This document shows, one piece after another, positions 20,458 through 29,045 of a DNA stretch of 64,000 nucleotides (its first letter is position 1; each line of letters starts with the position of its first letter). Where the stretch lies: positions 21,437-85,436 of the forward strand of contig NZ_CAADFC020000027.1 of assembly GCF_900696085.1 (NCBI RefSeq), in the 5' to 3' direction. Under the pieces are notes generated by a model. That model saw nothing but the letters and a program-made list of their open reading frames with translations, was not told where the DNA came from and made no database searches. Both the position numbers and the translations under genes were made by a program. The stretch comes from Bradyrhizobium ivorense. GTDB taxonomy: Bacteria; Pseudomonadota; Alphaproteobacteria; Rhizobiales; Xanthobacteraceae.

Positions 20458-21078
20458 ATGGAACTGAAAGTCACGACCCTTGAAGGCAAGGACGCCGGTT
20501 CGGTTGAGCTCTCCGATGCGATCTTCGGGCTCGAGCCGCGCGCGGACATCATTCAGCGCTGCGTGCAGTGGCAGCTGAACAAGCGGCAGGCCGGCACCCA
20601 CAAGACCCAGGGCCGCGCCGACGTCTGGCGCACCGGCAAGAAGATGTACAAACAGAAGGGCACCGGCGGCGCCCGTCACGGCTCGGCCCGCGTGCCGCAG
20701 TTCCGCGGCGGTGGCCGTGCGTTCGGTCCGGTGGTCCGCTCGCACGCGACCGACCTGCCGAAGAAGGTGCGCGCGCTGGCGCTGAAGCATGCGCTGTCGG
20801 CCAAGGCCAAGGACGGCGGGCTCGTCGTGATCGACTCGGCCGCCGTCAAGGAAGCCAAGACCAAGGCGCTGCTCGGTCACTTCTCCGGCCTCGGGCTCAC
20901 CAACGCGCTGATCATCGACGGCGCCGAGCTCAACGCCGGTTTCGCGACCGCGGCCCGCAACATTCCGAACATCGACGTGCTGCCGATCCAGGGCATCAAC
21001 GTCTACGACATTCTCCGCCGCCACAAGCTGGTGCTGACCAAGGCTGCGGTTGATGCGCTGGAGGCGCGCTTCAAATGA
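20458..21078 (+). CDS. rplD: 50S ribosomal protein L4
   Basis: L4 (206 aa) lines the peptide exit tunnel. The tunnel loop RTGKKMYKQKGTGGARHGS is present. In enterobacteria L4 also represses the S10 operon; no such leader hairpin was identified here. Start 20458 (MELKVTTLEG) is one base after the rplC stop, so translation is likely coupled. Confidence 0.98.
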   Translation: MELKVTTLEGKDAGSVELSDAIFGLEPRADIIQRCVQWQLNKRQAGTHKTQGRADVWRTGKKMYKQKGTGGARHGSARVPQFRGGGRAFGPVVRSHATDLPKKVRALALKHALSAKAKDGGLVVIDSAAVKEAKTKALLGHFSGLGLTNALIIDGAELNAGFATAARNIPNIDVLPIQGINVYDILRRHKLVLTKAAVDALEARFK

Positions 21079-21374
21079 AGACTATCGACCCGCGCCATTA
21101 CGACGTGATCGTCGCTCCTGTCGTGACCGAAAAGGCGACGCTTGCCTCGGAGCACAACAAGGTGCTGTTCAAGGTCGCCAGCAAGGCGACCAAGCCGCAG
21201 ATCAAGGAAGCGGTCGAGAAGCTGTTCGACGTCAAGGTGAAGAGCGTCAACACTCTCGTTCGCAAGGGCAAGACCAAGGTGTTCCGCGGCAATCTCGGCT
21301 CGCAGTCGGACACCAAGCGCGCGATCGTGACCCTTGAAGAGGGTCACCGCATCGACGTGACTACCGGACTATAA
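21075..21374 (+). CDS. rplW: 50S ribosomal protein L23
   Basis: L23 (99 aa) sits at the tunnel exit and is a docking site for trigger factor and SRP. Its ATG overlaps the rplD stop by 4 bp (ATGA). The sequence runs from MKTIDPRHYDVIVAPVVTEKA to IDVTTGL, normal for the family. Confidence 0.98.
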   Translation: MKTIDPRHYDVIVAPVVTEKATLASEHNKVLFKVASKATKPQIKEAVEKLFDVKVKSVNTLVRKGKTKVFRGNLGSQSDTKRAIVTLEEGHRIDVTTGL

Positions 21375-21386
21375 GGCGCAACGACG

Positions 21387-22220
21387 ATGGCATTGAAAAC
21401 CTACAATCCCACGACGCCGGGCCAGCGCCAGCTGGTGATGGTCGATCGTTCGGCGCTCTACAAGGGCAAGCCGGTGAAGGCGCTGACCGAGGGCAAGCTC
21501 GGCAATGGCGGCCGCAACAACACCGGCCGCATCACCGTGCGCTTCCGCGGCGGCGGCCACAAGAAGGCCTATCGCACCGTCGACTTCCGCCGCGACAAGG
21601 TGGACGTGCCGGCGATCGTGGAGCGGCTGGAGTATGATCCGAACCGCACCGCCTTCATCGCGCTGATCAAGTATCAGGACGGTGAACTGGCCTACATCCT
21701 GGCGCCGCAGCGCTTGGCCGCGGGCGACACCGTCGTCGCCGGCAACTATGTCGACGTGAAGCCGGGCAACGTCATGCCGCTCGGCAACATGCCGGTCGGC
21801 ACCATCGTGCACAACATCGAGCTGAAGATCGGCAAGGGCGGCCAGCTGGCGCGCTCCGCCGGCACCTACGCCCAGATCGTCGGCCGCGACCAGGACTACG
21901 TGATCATCCGCCTGAACTCGGGCGAGCAGCGTCTCGTGCACGGCCGTTGCCGCGGCACGATCGGCGCGGTGTCGAACCCGGATCACATGAACATCTCGAT
22001 CGGCAAGGCCGGTCGTACCCGCTGGCTCGGCTGGCGTCCGCACAACCGCGGCGTCGTCATGAACCCGATCGACCATCCGCACGGCGGTGGTGAAGGTCGT
22101 ACCTCGGGCGGTCGCCACCCGGTCACTCCGTGGGGCAAGCCGACCAAGGGCAAGAAGACCCGCACCAACAAGTCGACCAACAAATTCATTCTCCTCAGCC
22201 GCCACAAGCGGAAGAAGTAA
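21387..22220 (+). CDS. rplB: 50S ribosomal protein L2
   Basis: L2 (277 aa) is needed for subunit joining and peptidyl transfer. The conserved C-terminal segment NPIDHPHGGGEGR, containing the essential histidine, is intact and followed by the basic tail KGKKTRTNKSTNKFI. Confidence 0.98.
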   Translation: MALKTYNPTTPGQRQLVMVDRSALYKGKPVKALTEGKLGNGGRNNTGRITVRFRGGGHKKAYRTVDFRRDKVDVPAIVERLEYDPNRTAFIALIKYQDGELAYILAPQRLAAGDTVVAGNYVDVKPGNVMPLGNMPVGTIVHNIELKIGKGGQLARSAGTYAQIVGRDQDYVIIRLNSGEQRLVHGRCRGTIGAVSNPDHMNISIGKAGRTRWLGWRPHNRGVVMNPIDHPHGGGEGRTSGGRHPVTPWGKPTKGKKTRTNKSTNKFILLSRHKRKK

Positions 22221-22232
22221 GGAACGCCGGAC

Positions 22233-22511
22233 ATGGTTCGTTCAGTCTGGAAAGGCCCGTTCGTCGAGGGTTCTCTGCTCAAGAAGGCAGATGCCGCGCG
22301 CGCGTCCGGCCGTCACGACGTCATCAAGATCTGGAGCCGCCGCTCCACCATCCTGCCGCAGTTCGTCGGGCTCACCTTCGGCGTCTACAACGGCCAGAAG
22401 CATGTGCCGGTGGCGATCAACGAGGAAATGGTCGGTCACAAGTTCGGCGAGTTCTCGCCGACCCGGACCTTCCACGGCCACTCGGGCGACAAGAAAGCCA
22501 AGAAGGCTTGA
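22233..22511 (+). CDS. rpsS: 30S ribosomal protein S19
   Basis: S19 (92 aa) is in the head of the 30S subunit next to S13. It begins MVRSVWKGPFVEGSLLKKA and keeps the conserved GHKFGEFSPTRTFHGHSGDK motif. Confidence 0.98.
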   Translation: MVRSVWKGPFVEGSLLKKADAARASGRHDVIKIWSRRSTILPQFVGLTFGVYNGQKHVPVAINEEMVGHKFGEFSPTRTFHGHSGDKKAKKA

Positions 22512-22521
22512 GGAATAGACG

Positions 22522-22908
22522 ATGAGCAAACCAAAGCGCGAACGTAGCCTCGCGGACAATGAGGCCAAGGCCGTCGCCCGCATGCTGCGCGTCAGCCCGC
22601 AGAAGCTCAACCTGGTGGCGCAGCTGATCCGCGGCCGCAAGGCGTCGGCGGCGCTCGCCGACCTGCAGTTCTCGCGCAAGCGGATCGCGGTCGACGTCAA
22701 GAAGTGCCTGGAATCGGCGATCGCCAATGCCGAGAACAACCATGACCTCGAGGTCGACGATCTCGTCGTCGCCGAGGCGCATGTCGGCAACGGCATCGTG
22801 ATGAAGCGTTTTGCTCCGCGCGGCCGTGGCCGTTCGGGCCGTGTGTACAAACCGTTCTCGCACCTGACCATCGTGGTTCGTCAGGTCGAGGCCGAGGCAA
22901 GCGCTTAA
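22522..22908 (+). CDS. rplV: 50S ribosomal protein L22
   Basis: L22 (128 aa) contributes the beta-hairpin (GRGRSGRVYKPFSHLTIVV region) that lines the exit tunnel and affects macrolide sensitivity. It has standard length and starts MSKPKRERSLADNEAKAVAR. Confidence 0.98.
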   Translation: MSKPKRERSLADNEAKAVARMLRVSPQKLNLVAQLIRGRKASAALADLQFSRKRIAVDVKKCLESAIANAENNHDLEVDDLVVAEAHVGNGIVMKRFAPRGRGRSGRVYKPFSHLTIVVRQVEAEASA

Positions 22909-22928
22909 GAAGGGCGCAGGAGAAGACG

Positions 22929-23630
22929 ATGGGTCAAAAGATCAATCCAATCGGGCTGCGTCTCGGCATCAACCGGACCTGGGACTCCCGTTGGTTCGCC
23001 GGCAAGCAGGAATACGGCAAGCTGCTGCATGAGGACGTCAAGATCCGCGAGATCCTGCACAAGGAGCTCAAGCAGGCGGCTGTCGCCCGCATCGTGATCG
23101 AGCGGCCGCACAAGAAGTGCCGCGTGACGATCCACTCGGCGCGTCCGGGCGTCGTGATCGGCAAGAAGGGCGCCGACATCGACAAGCTGCGCAAGAAGGT
23201 CGCCGACATCACCTCGTCGGACGTCGTGATCAACATCGTCGAAATCCGCAAGCCGGAGCTCGATGCCACGCTGGTCGCCGAATCGATCGCCCAGCAGCTC
23301 GAGCGCCGCGTCGCGTTCCGCCGCGCCATGAAGCGCGCCGTGCAGTCGGCGATGCGCCTCGGTGCCGAGGGCATCCGCATCAACTGCTCGGGCCGTCTCG
23401 GCGGCGCCGAGATCGCGCGCATGGAGTGGTACCGCGAAGGTCGCGTGCCGCTGCACACGCTGCGCGCCGACGTCGACTACGGCGTCGCCACCGCGTTCAC
23501 GACCTTCGGCACCTGCGGCGTCAAGGTCTGGATCTTCAAGGGCGAGATCCTCGAGCACGATCCGATGGCCCAGGACAAGAAGATGGCCGAGGGCGACAGC
23601 ACGCCGCGTTCGCGCCGCGACGCCGCTTGA
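22929..23630 (+). CDS. rpsC: 30S ribosomal protein S3
   Basis: S3 (233 aa) is at the mRNA entry tunnel. The KH domain with its GxxG loop is visible as VVIGKKGADIDKLRKKV near residue 75, and the C-terminal domain RINCSGRLGGAEIARMEWY is intact. Confidence 0.98.
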   Translation: MGQKINPIGLRLGINRTWDSRWFAGKQEYGKLLHEDVKIREILHKELKQAAVARIVIERPHKKCRVTIHSARPGVVIGKKGADIDKLRKKVADITSSDVVINIVEIRKPELDATLVAESIAQQLERRVAFRRAMKRAVQSAMRLGAEGIRINCSGRLGGAEIARMEWYREGRVPLHTLRADVDYGVATAFTTFGTCGVKVWIFKGEILEHDPMAQDKKMAEGDSTPRSRRDAA

Positions 23631-23660
23631 GGCAGATTGGGAATTTGAGGGCCTAAAGCC

Positions 23661-24074
23661 ATGATGCAACCTAAGAAAACGAAGTTCCGGAAGGCGCATA
23701 AGGGCCGTATCCACGGCGTTGCGACCTCTGGCGCGACGTTGGCGTTCGGCCAGTTCGGCCTCAAGGCGATGGAGCCTGATCGCGTCACCGCCCGCCAGAT
23801 CGAAGCCGCCCGCCGCGCGCTGACCCGTCACATGAAGCGCGCCGGCCGCGTCTGGATCCGCGTGTTCCCGGACGTGCCGGTGTCGAAGAAGCCTGCCGAA
23901 GTCCGCATGGGCTCGGGCAAGGGCGCGCCGGAATTGTGGGTGGCGCGGGTCAAGCCGGGCCGCGTGATGTTCGAGATCGACGGCGTCAACGTGCAGACCG
24001 CCAAGGAAGCGCTGTCGCTCGCCGCCGCCAAGCTGCCGATCAAGACGCGCTTCGTTGCGCGCATTGCGGAGTAA
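23661..24074 (+). CDS. rplP: 50S ribosomal protein L16
   Basis: L16 (137 aa) organises the A-site side of the 50S subunit. It begins MMQPKKTKFRKAHKGRI and keeps the conserved RMGSGKGAPELWVARVKPG region near the CCA-end contact. Confidence 0.98.
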   Translation: MMQPKKTKFRKAHKGRIHGVATSGATLAFGQFGLKAMEPDRVTARQIEAARRALTRHMKRAGRVWIRVFPDVPVSKKPAEVRMGSGKGAPELWVARVKPGRVMFEIDGVNVQTAKEALSLAAAKLPIKTRFVARIAE

Positions 24075-24079
24075 TCGCC

Positions 24080-24286
24080 ATGGCCGAGATGAAAGTTGAA
24101 GACATTCGCGCGATGAGCGACGACCAGCGGGAAGACGCGATCGTCAACCTGAAGAAGGAGCGCTTCAACCTGCGCTTCCAGCGCGCCACCGGGCAGCTGG
24201 AGAACACCTCGCGGATGCGGGAAGCCCGCCGCGACATCGCTCGTATCAAGACCATCGCCGCGCAGCTGCGCGCGAAGAAGAAGTAA
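24080..24286 (+). CDS. rpmC: 50S ribosomal protein L29
   Basis: L29 (68 aa) is a two-helix protein near the tunnel exit. The ATG at 24080, five bases after the rplP stop, gives MAEMKVEDIRAMSDDQRED and the family signature FNLRFQRATGQLENTSRMR. It is too short to be obvious in longer open frames, but its position between rplP and rpsQ is canonical. Confidence 0.97.
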   Translation: MAEMKVEDIRAMSDDQREDAIVNLKKERFNLRFQRATGQLENTSRMREARRDIARIKTIAAQLRAKKK

Positions 24287-24296
24287 GGGGCCAGCT

Positions 24297-24545
24297 ATGC
24301 CGAAACGTACTCTGCAGGGCGTGGTCGTCAGCGACAAGCAAGCCAAGACGGTCGTGGTGCGGGTCGATCGCCGCTTCACCCACCCGATCTACAAGAAGAC
24401 GATCCGCCGTTCCAAGAACTACCACGCGCACGACGAGGACAACCAGTTCAAGCCGGGCGACATGGTCTGGATCGAGGAATCGAAGCCGATCTCGAAGCTG
24501 AAGCGCTGGACCGTGGTCCGGGGCGAACACAAGAAAACGGCCTGA
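24297..24545 (+). CDS. rpsQ: 30S ribosomal protein S17
   Basis: S17 (82 aa) is a primary 16S rRNA binder. It begins MPKRTLQGVVVSDKQAKTVV and contains the family motif GDMVWIEESKPISKLKRW. It follows rpmC by 10 bp. Confidence 0.98.
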   Translation: MPKRTLQGVVVSDKQAKTVVVRVDRRFTHPIYKKTIRRSKNYHAHDEDNQFKPGDMVWIEESKPISKLKRWTVVRGEHKKTA

Positions 24546-24620
24546 TTACTTCGGCTTGACCGAGGGTTTTCAGGGAAATTTTGAGCGCGCTAAAGCGCAG
24601 AAAGAGGACGAGGTGCATCA

Positions 24621-24989
24621 ATGATTCAGATGCAGACCAACCTCGACGTGGCCGATAATTCTGGCGCACGCCGTGTCATGTGCATCAAGGTGCTTGGAGG
24701 CTCCAAGCGCCGCTATGCCACCGTGGGCGACGTTATCGTTGTGTCGATCAAGGAAGCCATTCCGCGTGGCAAGGTGAAGAAGGGCGACGTGATGAAGGCC
24801 GTCGTGGTCCGGGTCCGCAAGGACATCCGCCGCGCCGACGGTTCGGTCATCCGCTTCGACCGCAACGCCGCCGTGCTGATCAACAACCAGTCGGAGCCGG
24901 TCGGCACCCGTATCTTCGGGCCGGTGCCGCGCGAGCTTCGCGCCAAGAACCACATGAAGATCATTTCGCTCGCGCCGGAGGTGCTGTGA
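24621..24989 (+). CDS. rplN: 50S ribosomal protein L14
   Basis: L14 (122 aa) is at the subunit interface. It begins [18 protein letters not shown] and carries [17 protein letters not shown]. It opens the spc gene set after a 75-bp gap in which I see no terminator. Confidence 0.98.
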
Positions 24990-25303
24990 TGGCTGCCAAG
25001 ATCCGCAAGGGCGACAAGGTCGTCGTGCTGACCGGCCGCGACAAGGGCCGCACCGGCGAGGTGTTCGAGGTGCGTCCGGACGAGAACAAGGCTCTCGTCC
25101 GCGGCATCAACATGGTGAAGCGTCACCAGAAGCAGACCCAGAACCAGGAAGGCGGCATCATCTCCAAGGAGGCGCCGATCGACCTGTCCAACGTTGCGTA
25201 TGTCGGCAAGGACGGCAAGCCGACCCGCATCGGGTTCAAGATTCTAGCCGATGGCAAGAAGGTTCGTGTTGCCAAGAGCTCGGGAGCAGAGATCGATGGC
25301 TGA
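24989..25303 (+). CDS. rplX: 50S ribosomal protein L24
   Basis: L24 (104 aa) is an early 50S assembly protein with a KOW motif (KGDKVVVLTGRDKGRTGEV). Its ATG overlaps the rplN stop (ATGA-type), so translation is coupled. It overlaps rplE by 8 bp. Confidence 0.98.
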   Translation: MAAKIRKGDKVVVLTGRDKGRTGEVFEVRPDENKALVRGINMVKRHQKQTQNQEGGIISKEAPIDLSNVAYVGKDGKPTRIGFKILADGKKVRVAKSSGAEIDG

Positions 25304-25853
25304 GACCGTTTACGTGCCGCGCCTGCGCGCGGAGTATGACAAGAAGATCCGCGGCATGATGACCGAGAAGTTCGGCTATGCCAACGTGATGCAGGTTCCG
25401 CGCCTGGACAAGGTCGTGCTCAACATGGGCGTCGGCGATTCCGTCAACGACCGCAAGAAGGCCGAGACTGCCGCTGCGGAGCTGAGTCAGATCGCCGGCC
25501 AGAAGGCGATCGTGACCTATTCGCGGATCGCGATCGCGACCTTCAAGCTGCGTGAGAACCAGCCGATCGGCTGCAAGGTCACGCTGCGCAAGGCCCATAT
25601 GTACGAGTTCATCGACCGCCTGGTGAACGTGGCGCTGCCCCGCGTCCGCGACTTCCGCGGCCTGAACCCGAAGAGCTTCGACGGCCGCGGCAACTATTCG
25701 CTCGGCATCAAGGAGCACATCATTTTCCCCGAGATCGACTTCGACAAGGTCTCGGAAGCGCGTGGCATGGACATCACGGTGTGCACCACCGCCAAGACCG
25801 ACGACGAGGCGCGTGCCTTGTTGACCGCTTTCAATTTCCCGTTCCGGCAGTGA
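25296..25853 (+). CDS. rplE: 50S ribosomal protein L5
   Basis: L5 (185 aa) binds 5S rRNA and contacts P-site tRNA. The start at 25296 (MAETVYVPRLRAEYD) has a GGGAGCAGA Shine-Dalgarno inside the end of rplX. The motif GQKAIVTYSRIAIATFKLRE is the usual signature. Confidence 0.98.
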   Translation: MAETVYVPRLRAEYDKKIRGMMTEKFGYANVMQVPRLDKVVLNMGVGDSVNDRKKAETAAAELSQIAGQKAIVTYSRIAIATFKLRENQPIGCKVTLRKAHMYEFIDRLVNVALPRVRDFRGLNPKSFDGRGNYSLGIKEHIIFPEIDFDKVSEARGMDITVCTTAKTDDEARALLTAFNFPFRQ

Positions 25854-25899
25854 GTAGCTGACAAAAAGCCACTCAAACGCGGATACCCAGGAGCCAAGC

Positions 25900-26205
25900 A
25901 TGGCAAAGAAGAGTTCAGTCGAGAAGAACAACCGGCGCAAGCGGATGGCGAAGAACGCCGGCCCGCGCCGCGAGAAGCTGAAGGCGATCATCGCCGACAA
26001 GACCAAGCCGATGGAAGAGCGCTTCGCGGCGACGCTGAAGCTCGCCGAGATGCCGCGCAACTCATCGCCGACGCGCATCCGCAACCGTTGCGAGCTGACC
26101 GGGCGTCCGCGCTCGAACTATCGCAAGAACAAGCTCTCGCGCATCGCGCTGCGTGAACTCGGCTCCAAGGGCCTGGTTCCCGGGCTCGTGAAGTCGAGCT
26201 GGTAA
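25900..26205 (+). CDS. rpsN: 30S ribosomal protein S14
   Basis: S14 (101 aa) is the long form without a zinc ribbon: only one Cys (NRCELTGRPRSNYRK) is present, so zinc is not bound. This is the normal form for Alphaproteobacteria. Confidence 0.98.
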   Translation: MAKKSSVEKNNRRKRMAKNAGPRREKLKAIIADKTKPMEERFAATLKLAEMPRNSSPTRIRNRCELTGRPRSNYRKNKLSRIALRELGSKGLVPGLVKSSW

Positions 26206-26217
26206 GGAGGGCGGACC

Positions 26218-26616
26218 ATGTCTACGCACGATCCGATCTCCGATCTCATCACCCGCATCCGCAACGCGCAGATGCGCTCGAAGTCCAAGGTCTCGAGCCC
26301 CGGCTCGAAGATGCGCGCCAACGTGCTCGAGGTGCTGAAGTCCGAGGGCTACATCCGCGGCTACGCCAGCGTCGAGCATGCCTCGGGCCGCAGCGAGCTC
26401 GAGATCGAGCTGAAGTATTTCGACGGCGAGCCCGTCATCCGCGAGATCGAGCGGGTGTCGAAGCCCGGCCGCCGGGTTTACGCCTCGGTGAAGAACCTGC
26501 CGCGCGTGAACAACGGTCTCGGCATTTCGGTGTTGTCGACGCCGAAGGGAATCATGGCTGACCACGAGGCGCGCGAGGCGAACGTGGGCGGCGAAGTTCT
26601 CTTCACGGTGTTCTGA
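26218..26616 (+). CDS. rpsH: 30S ribosomal protein S8
   Basis: S8 (132 aa) is a central-domain assembly protein. It begins MSTHDPISDLITRIRNAQ and ends with the family signature GLGISVLSTPKGIMADHEAR. In enterobacteria S8 represses the spc operon at rplE; no matching site was confirmed here. Confidence 0.98.
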   Translation: MSTHDPISDLITRIRNAQMRSKSKVSSPGSKMRANVLEVLKSEGYIRGYASVEHASGRSELEIELKYFDGEPVIREIERVSKPGRRVYASVKNLPRVNNGLGISVLSTPKGIMADHEAREANVGGEVLFTVF

Positions 26617-26630
26617 GGAAGGAATTTGCG

Positions 26631-27164
26631 ATGTCACGTATCGGCAAGCGGCCGGTGACGATCCCGTCGGGTGTGACGGCGACCGTGGAAGGCCAGACGG
26701 TGAAGATGAAGGGGCCGAAGGGCCAGCTTCAGTTCGTCGTGCATAACGACGTCGAGGTGAAGTTCGAGAACGGTCAGGTCAAGGTCGCCCCGCGCGTCAA
26801 GACCAACCGCGCGCAGGCGCTGTACGGCACCGCGCGCGCCCAGGTCGCCAACCTGGTCGAAGGCGTCACCAAGGGTTTTGAGAAGAAGCTCGAGATCACC
26901 GGCGTCGGCTACCGCGCCGCGATGCAGGGCAAGAACCTGCAGCTCGCGCTCGGCTACAGCCACGACGTGATCTACGCGATCCCGGAAGGCATCACCATCG
27001 CGGTGCCGAAGCCGACCGAGATCACGATCACCGGCAACGACCCGCAGCGCGTCGGCCAGGTCGCGGCCGAGATCCGCGCCTACCGTCCGCCGGAGCCCTA
27101 CAAGGGCAAGGGCGTGAAGTACGCCAACGAATTCATCTTCCGCAAGGAAGGCAAGAAGAAGTAA
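26631..27164 (+). CDS. rplF: 50S ribosomal protein L6
   Basis: L6 (177 aa) lies near the sarcin-ricin loop. It begins MSRIGKRPVTIPSGVTATV and ends with the conserved IRAYRPPEPYKGKGVKYA. Confidence 0.98.
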   Translation: MSRIGKRPVTIPSGVTATVEGQTVKMKGPKGQLQFVVHNDVEVKFENGQVKVAPRVKTNRAQALYGTARAQVANLVEGVTKGFEKKLEITGVGYRAAMQGKNLQLALGYSHDVIYAIPEGITIAVPKPTEITITGNDPQRVGQVAAEIRAYRPPEPYKGKGVKYANEFIFRKEGKKK

Positions 27165-27175
27165 CGGAGCCGGTC

Positions 27176-27535
27176 ATGTCACTCAAGGTTACGAATGCCC
27201 GGCGCAAGCAGCGCGTGCGCCTTGCGCTTCGCCGCTCGGCAGGCGGCCGTCCGCGGCTGTCGGTGTTCCGCTCGTCCAAGCACATCTACGCCCAGGTCAT
27301 CGACGACCAGAAGGGCGAGACGTTGGCTTCGGCCTCGTCGCTGGAGAAGTCGATGCGCGAGGCCGGCAAGACCGGCGCCGACATCGATGCGGCCAAGGCG
27401 GTCGGCAAGCTGCTCGCCGAGCGCGCGGCGCAGAAGGGCGTCAAGGAAGTCGTGTTCGATCGCGGCGCCTACATCTATCACGGGCGCGTCAAGGCGCTGG
27501 CGGATGCGGCGCGCGAAGGCGGGCTCAGCTTCTAA
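27176..27535 (+). CDS. rplR: 50S ribosomal protein L18
   Basis: L18 (119 aa) binds 5S rRNA with L5. It carries RLSVFRSSKHIYAQVIDD and FDRGAYIYHGRVKALADAAR, the two family signatures. Confidence 0.98.
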   Translation: MSLKVTNARRKQRVRLALRRSAGGRPRLSVFRSSKHIYAQVIDDQKGETLASASSLEKSMREAGKTGADIDAAKAVGKLLAERAAQKGVKEVVFDRGAYIYHGRVKALADAAREGGLSF

Positions 27536-27593
27536 ACCGAATTGAACGATTACGAGGAAAGAGGCATCGGCCTCCTAGAGATTGGAAAACACC

Positions 27594-28169
27594 ATGGCAG
27601 GTGAACGCGAACGCGGCGGACGCGAACGGAGCAGGGAGCGCGAGGAGCGCGACAGCGAGTTCGTCGACAAGCTCGTCCACATCAATCGCGTGGCGAAGGT
27701 CGTCAAGGGCGGCAAGCGCTTCGGCTTTGCGGCGCTGGTCGTGATCGGCGATCAGAAGGGCCGGGTCGGGTTCGGCCACGGCAAGGCGCGCGAAGTGCCG
27801 GAGGCGATCCGCAAGGCGACCGAGTCGGCGAAGCGAAATCTGACCCGCGTCGCGCTGCGCGAAGGCCGCACGCTGCATCACGACATCGCCGGCCGTCACG
27901 GCGCCGGCCGCGTCTATCTGCGCGCCGCTCCGGCCGGTACCGGCATCATCGCCGGCGGCCCGATGCGCGCGGTGTTCGAGACGCTCGGCATCCAGGACGT
28001 GGTGGCGAAGTCGATCGGCTCGTCGAACCCCTACAACATGGTTCGCGCCACCTTCGACGCGCTGAAGCATCAGGACTCGCCGCGCTCAGTGGCGGCGCGC
28101 CGCAACATCAAGGTCTCCACCCTGCAGTCGCGCCGCGTCGGCGGCGACGCCGAAGCGGTGGCGGAATAA
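27594..28169 (+). CDS. rpsE: 30S ribosomal protein S5
   Basis: S5 (191 aa) supports decoding accuracy and mRNA unwinding. The start ATG at 27594 gives MAGERERGGRERSREREERD, an Arg/Glu-rich N-terminal extension of about 20 residues ahead of the double-stranded RNA-binding domain (FVDKLVHINRVAKVVKGGKR). A TTG 12 bp upstream is possible but less likely. Confidence 0.97.
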   Translation: MAGERERGGRERSREREERDSEFVDKLVHINRVAKVVKGGKRFGFAALVVIGDQKGRVGFGHGKAREVPEAIRKATESAKRNLTRVALREGRTLHHDIAGRHGAGRVYLRAAPAGTGIIAGGPMRAVFETLGIQDVVAKSIGSSNPYNMVRATFDALKHQDSPRSVAARRNIKVSTLQSRRVGGDAEAVAE

Positions 28170-28196
28170 CCCGCGCGATATTTGGAGTCATAAGTC

Positions 28197-28388
28197 ATGG
28201 CCAAGGCCAGCAAGACGATCAAGGTCGAGCAGACCGGCAGCGCAATCCGCCGCCATCACTCGCAGCGTTCGACGCTGATCGGCCTCAAGCTCAACAAGAT
28301 CGGCCGGGTTGCCGAGCTGCAGGACACCCCTGAAGTTCGCGGCATGATCAGCAAGGTCCAGCATCTCGTCCGCGTCGTCGGCGAGTAA
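28197..28388 (+). CDS. rpmD: 50S ribosomal protein L30
   Basis: L30 (63 aa) begins MAKASKTIKVEQTGSAIRR and carries RVAELQDTPEVRGMISKV. It is short but in its canonical place between rpsE and rplO. Confidence 0.97.
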   Translation: MAKASKTIKVEQTGSAIRRHHSQRSTLIGLKLNKIGRVAELQDTPEVRGMISKVQHLVRVVGE

Positions 28389-28410
28389 GCAAGAGATAAG
28401 GAGAAGGGCG

Positions 28411-28896
28411 ATGAAGCTCAGCGATATCGCCGACAACGCCGGCTCGCGCAAGAAGCGCATGCGGGTCGGCCGTGGCATCGGTTCCGGCAAGGGCAAGACC
28501 TCGGGCCGCGGCGGCAAGGGCCAGACCGCGCGTTCCGGCGTCCGCATCAAGGGTTTCGAAGGCGGCCAGATGCCGATGCATCGCCGCCTGCCGAAGCGCG
28601 GCTTCAACAACATCTTCCGGCTCGACTTCGCCGAGATCAATCTCGACCGGCTGCAGGACGCGATCGACAACAAGCTGGTCGACGTCTCGGAGACCGTGAA
28701 CGCGGAATCGCTGGTCAAGGCCGGCGTGCTGCGCCGCGCCAAGGACGGCGTGCGGCTGCTCGGCCGTGGCGAGATCAAGGCCAAGCTGACCATCGAGGTG
28801 CACGGCGCCTCCAAGTCGGCCATTGCCGCGGTCGAAAAGGCCGGCGGCTCGGTCAAGATCCTGGCCCCCGCCAAGACCGAAGGCGAGGCGGCGTAA
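28411..28896 (+). CDS. rplO: 50S ribosomal protein L15
   Basis: L15 (161 aa) is a late 50S assembly protein. The Gly/Lys-rich N-terminal segment VGRGIGSGKGKTSGRGGKG threads into 23S rRNA; the globular part follows from about residue 60. Confidence 0.98.
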   Translation: MKLSDIADNAGSRKKRMRVGRGIGSGKGKTSGRGGKGQTARSGVRIKGFEGGQMPMHRRLPKRGFNNIFRLDFAEINLDRLQDAIDNKLVDVSETVNAESLVKAGVLRRAKDGVRLLGRGEIKAKLTIEVHGASKSAIAAVEKAGGSVKILAPAKTEGEAA

Positions 28897-28899
28897 CAT

Positions 28900-28937
28900 C
28901 TGCGTCATTGCCTACGTACCTCGTAGGCAATCCGCAG
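28900..28937 (+). other. Hairpin between rplO and secY
   Basis: ATTGCCTACG (28907-28916) and CGTAGGCAAT (28922-28931) form a perfect 10-bp stem with a 5-nt loop, extended outward by CTGCG/CGCAG. No T-run follows, so it is not a classic terminator. It lies 4 bp after the rplO stop and may tune the ratio of secY to ribosomal protein mRNA or act as an RNase site (inference). Confidence 0.65.
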
Positions 28938-29045
28938 CTCGAATGATGGACTTATCGAGGCCAAACACCAGATAATGTCCGGTGTCTGCCGGTCGCCCCT
29001 GGGATGGGGGAGCGCCGGCGAGGGGGCTCCGGGAGAAAGCCGAAC

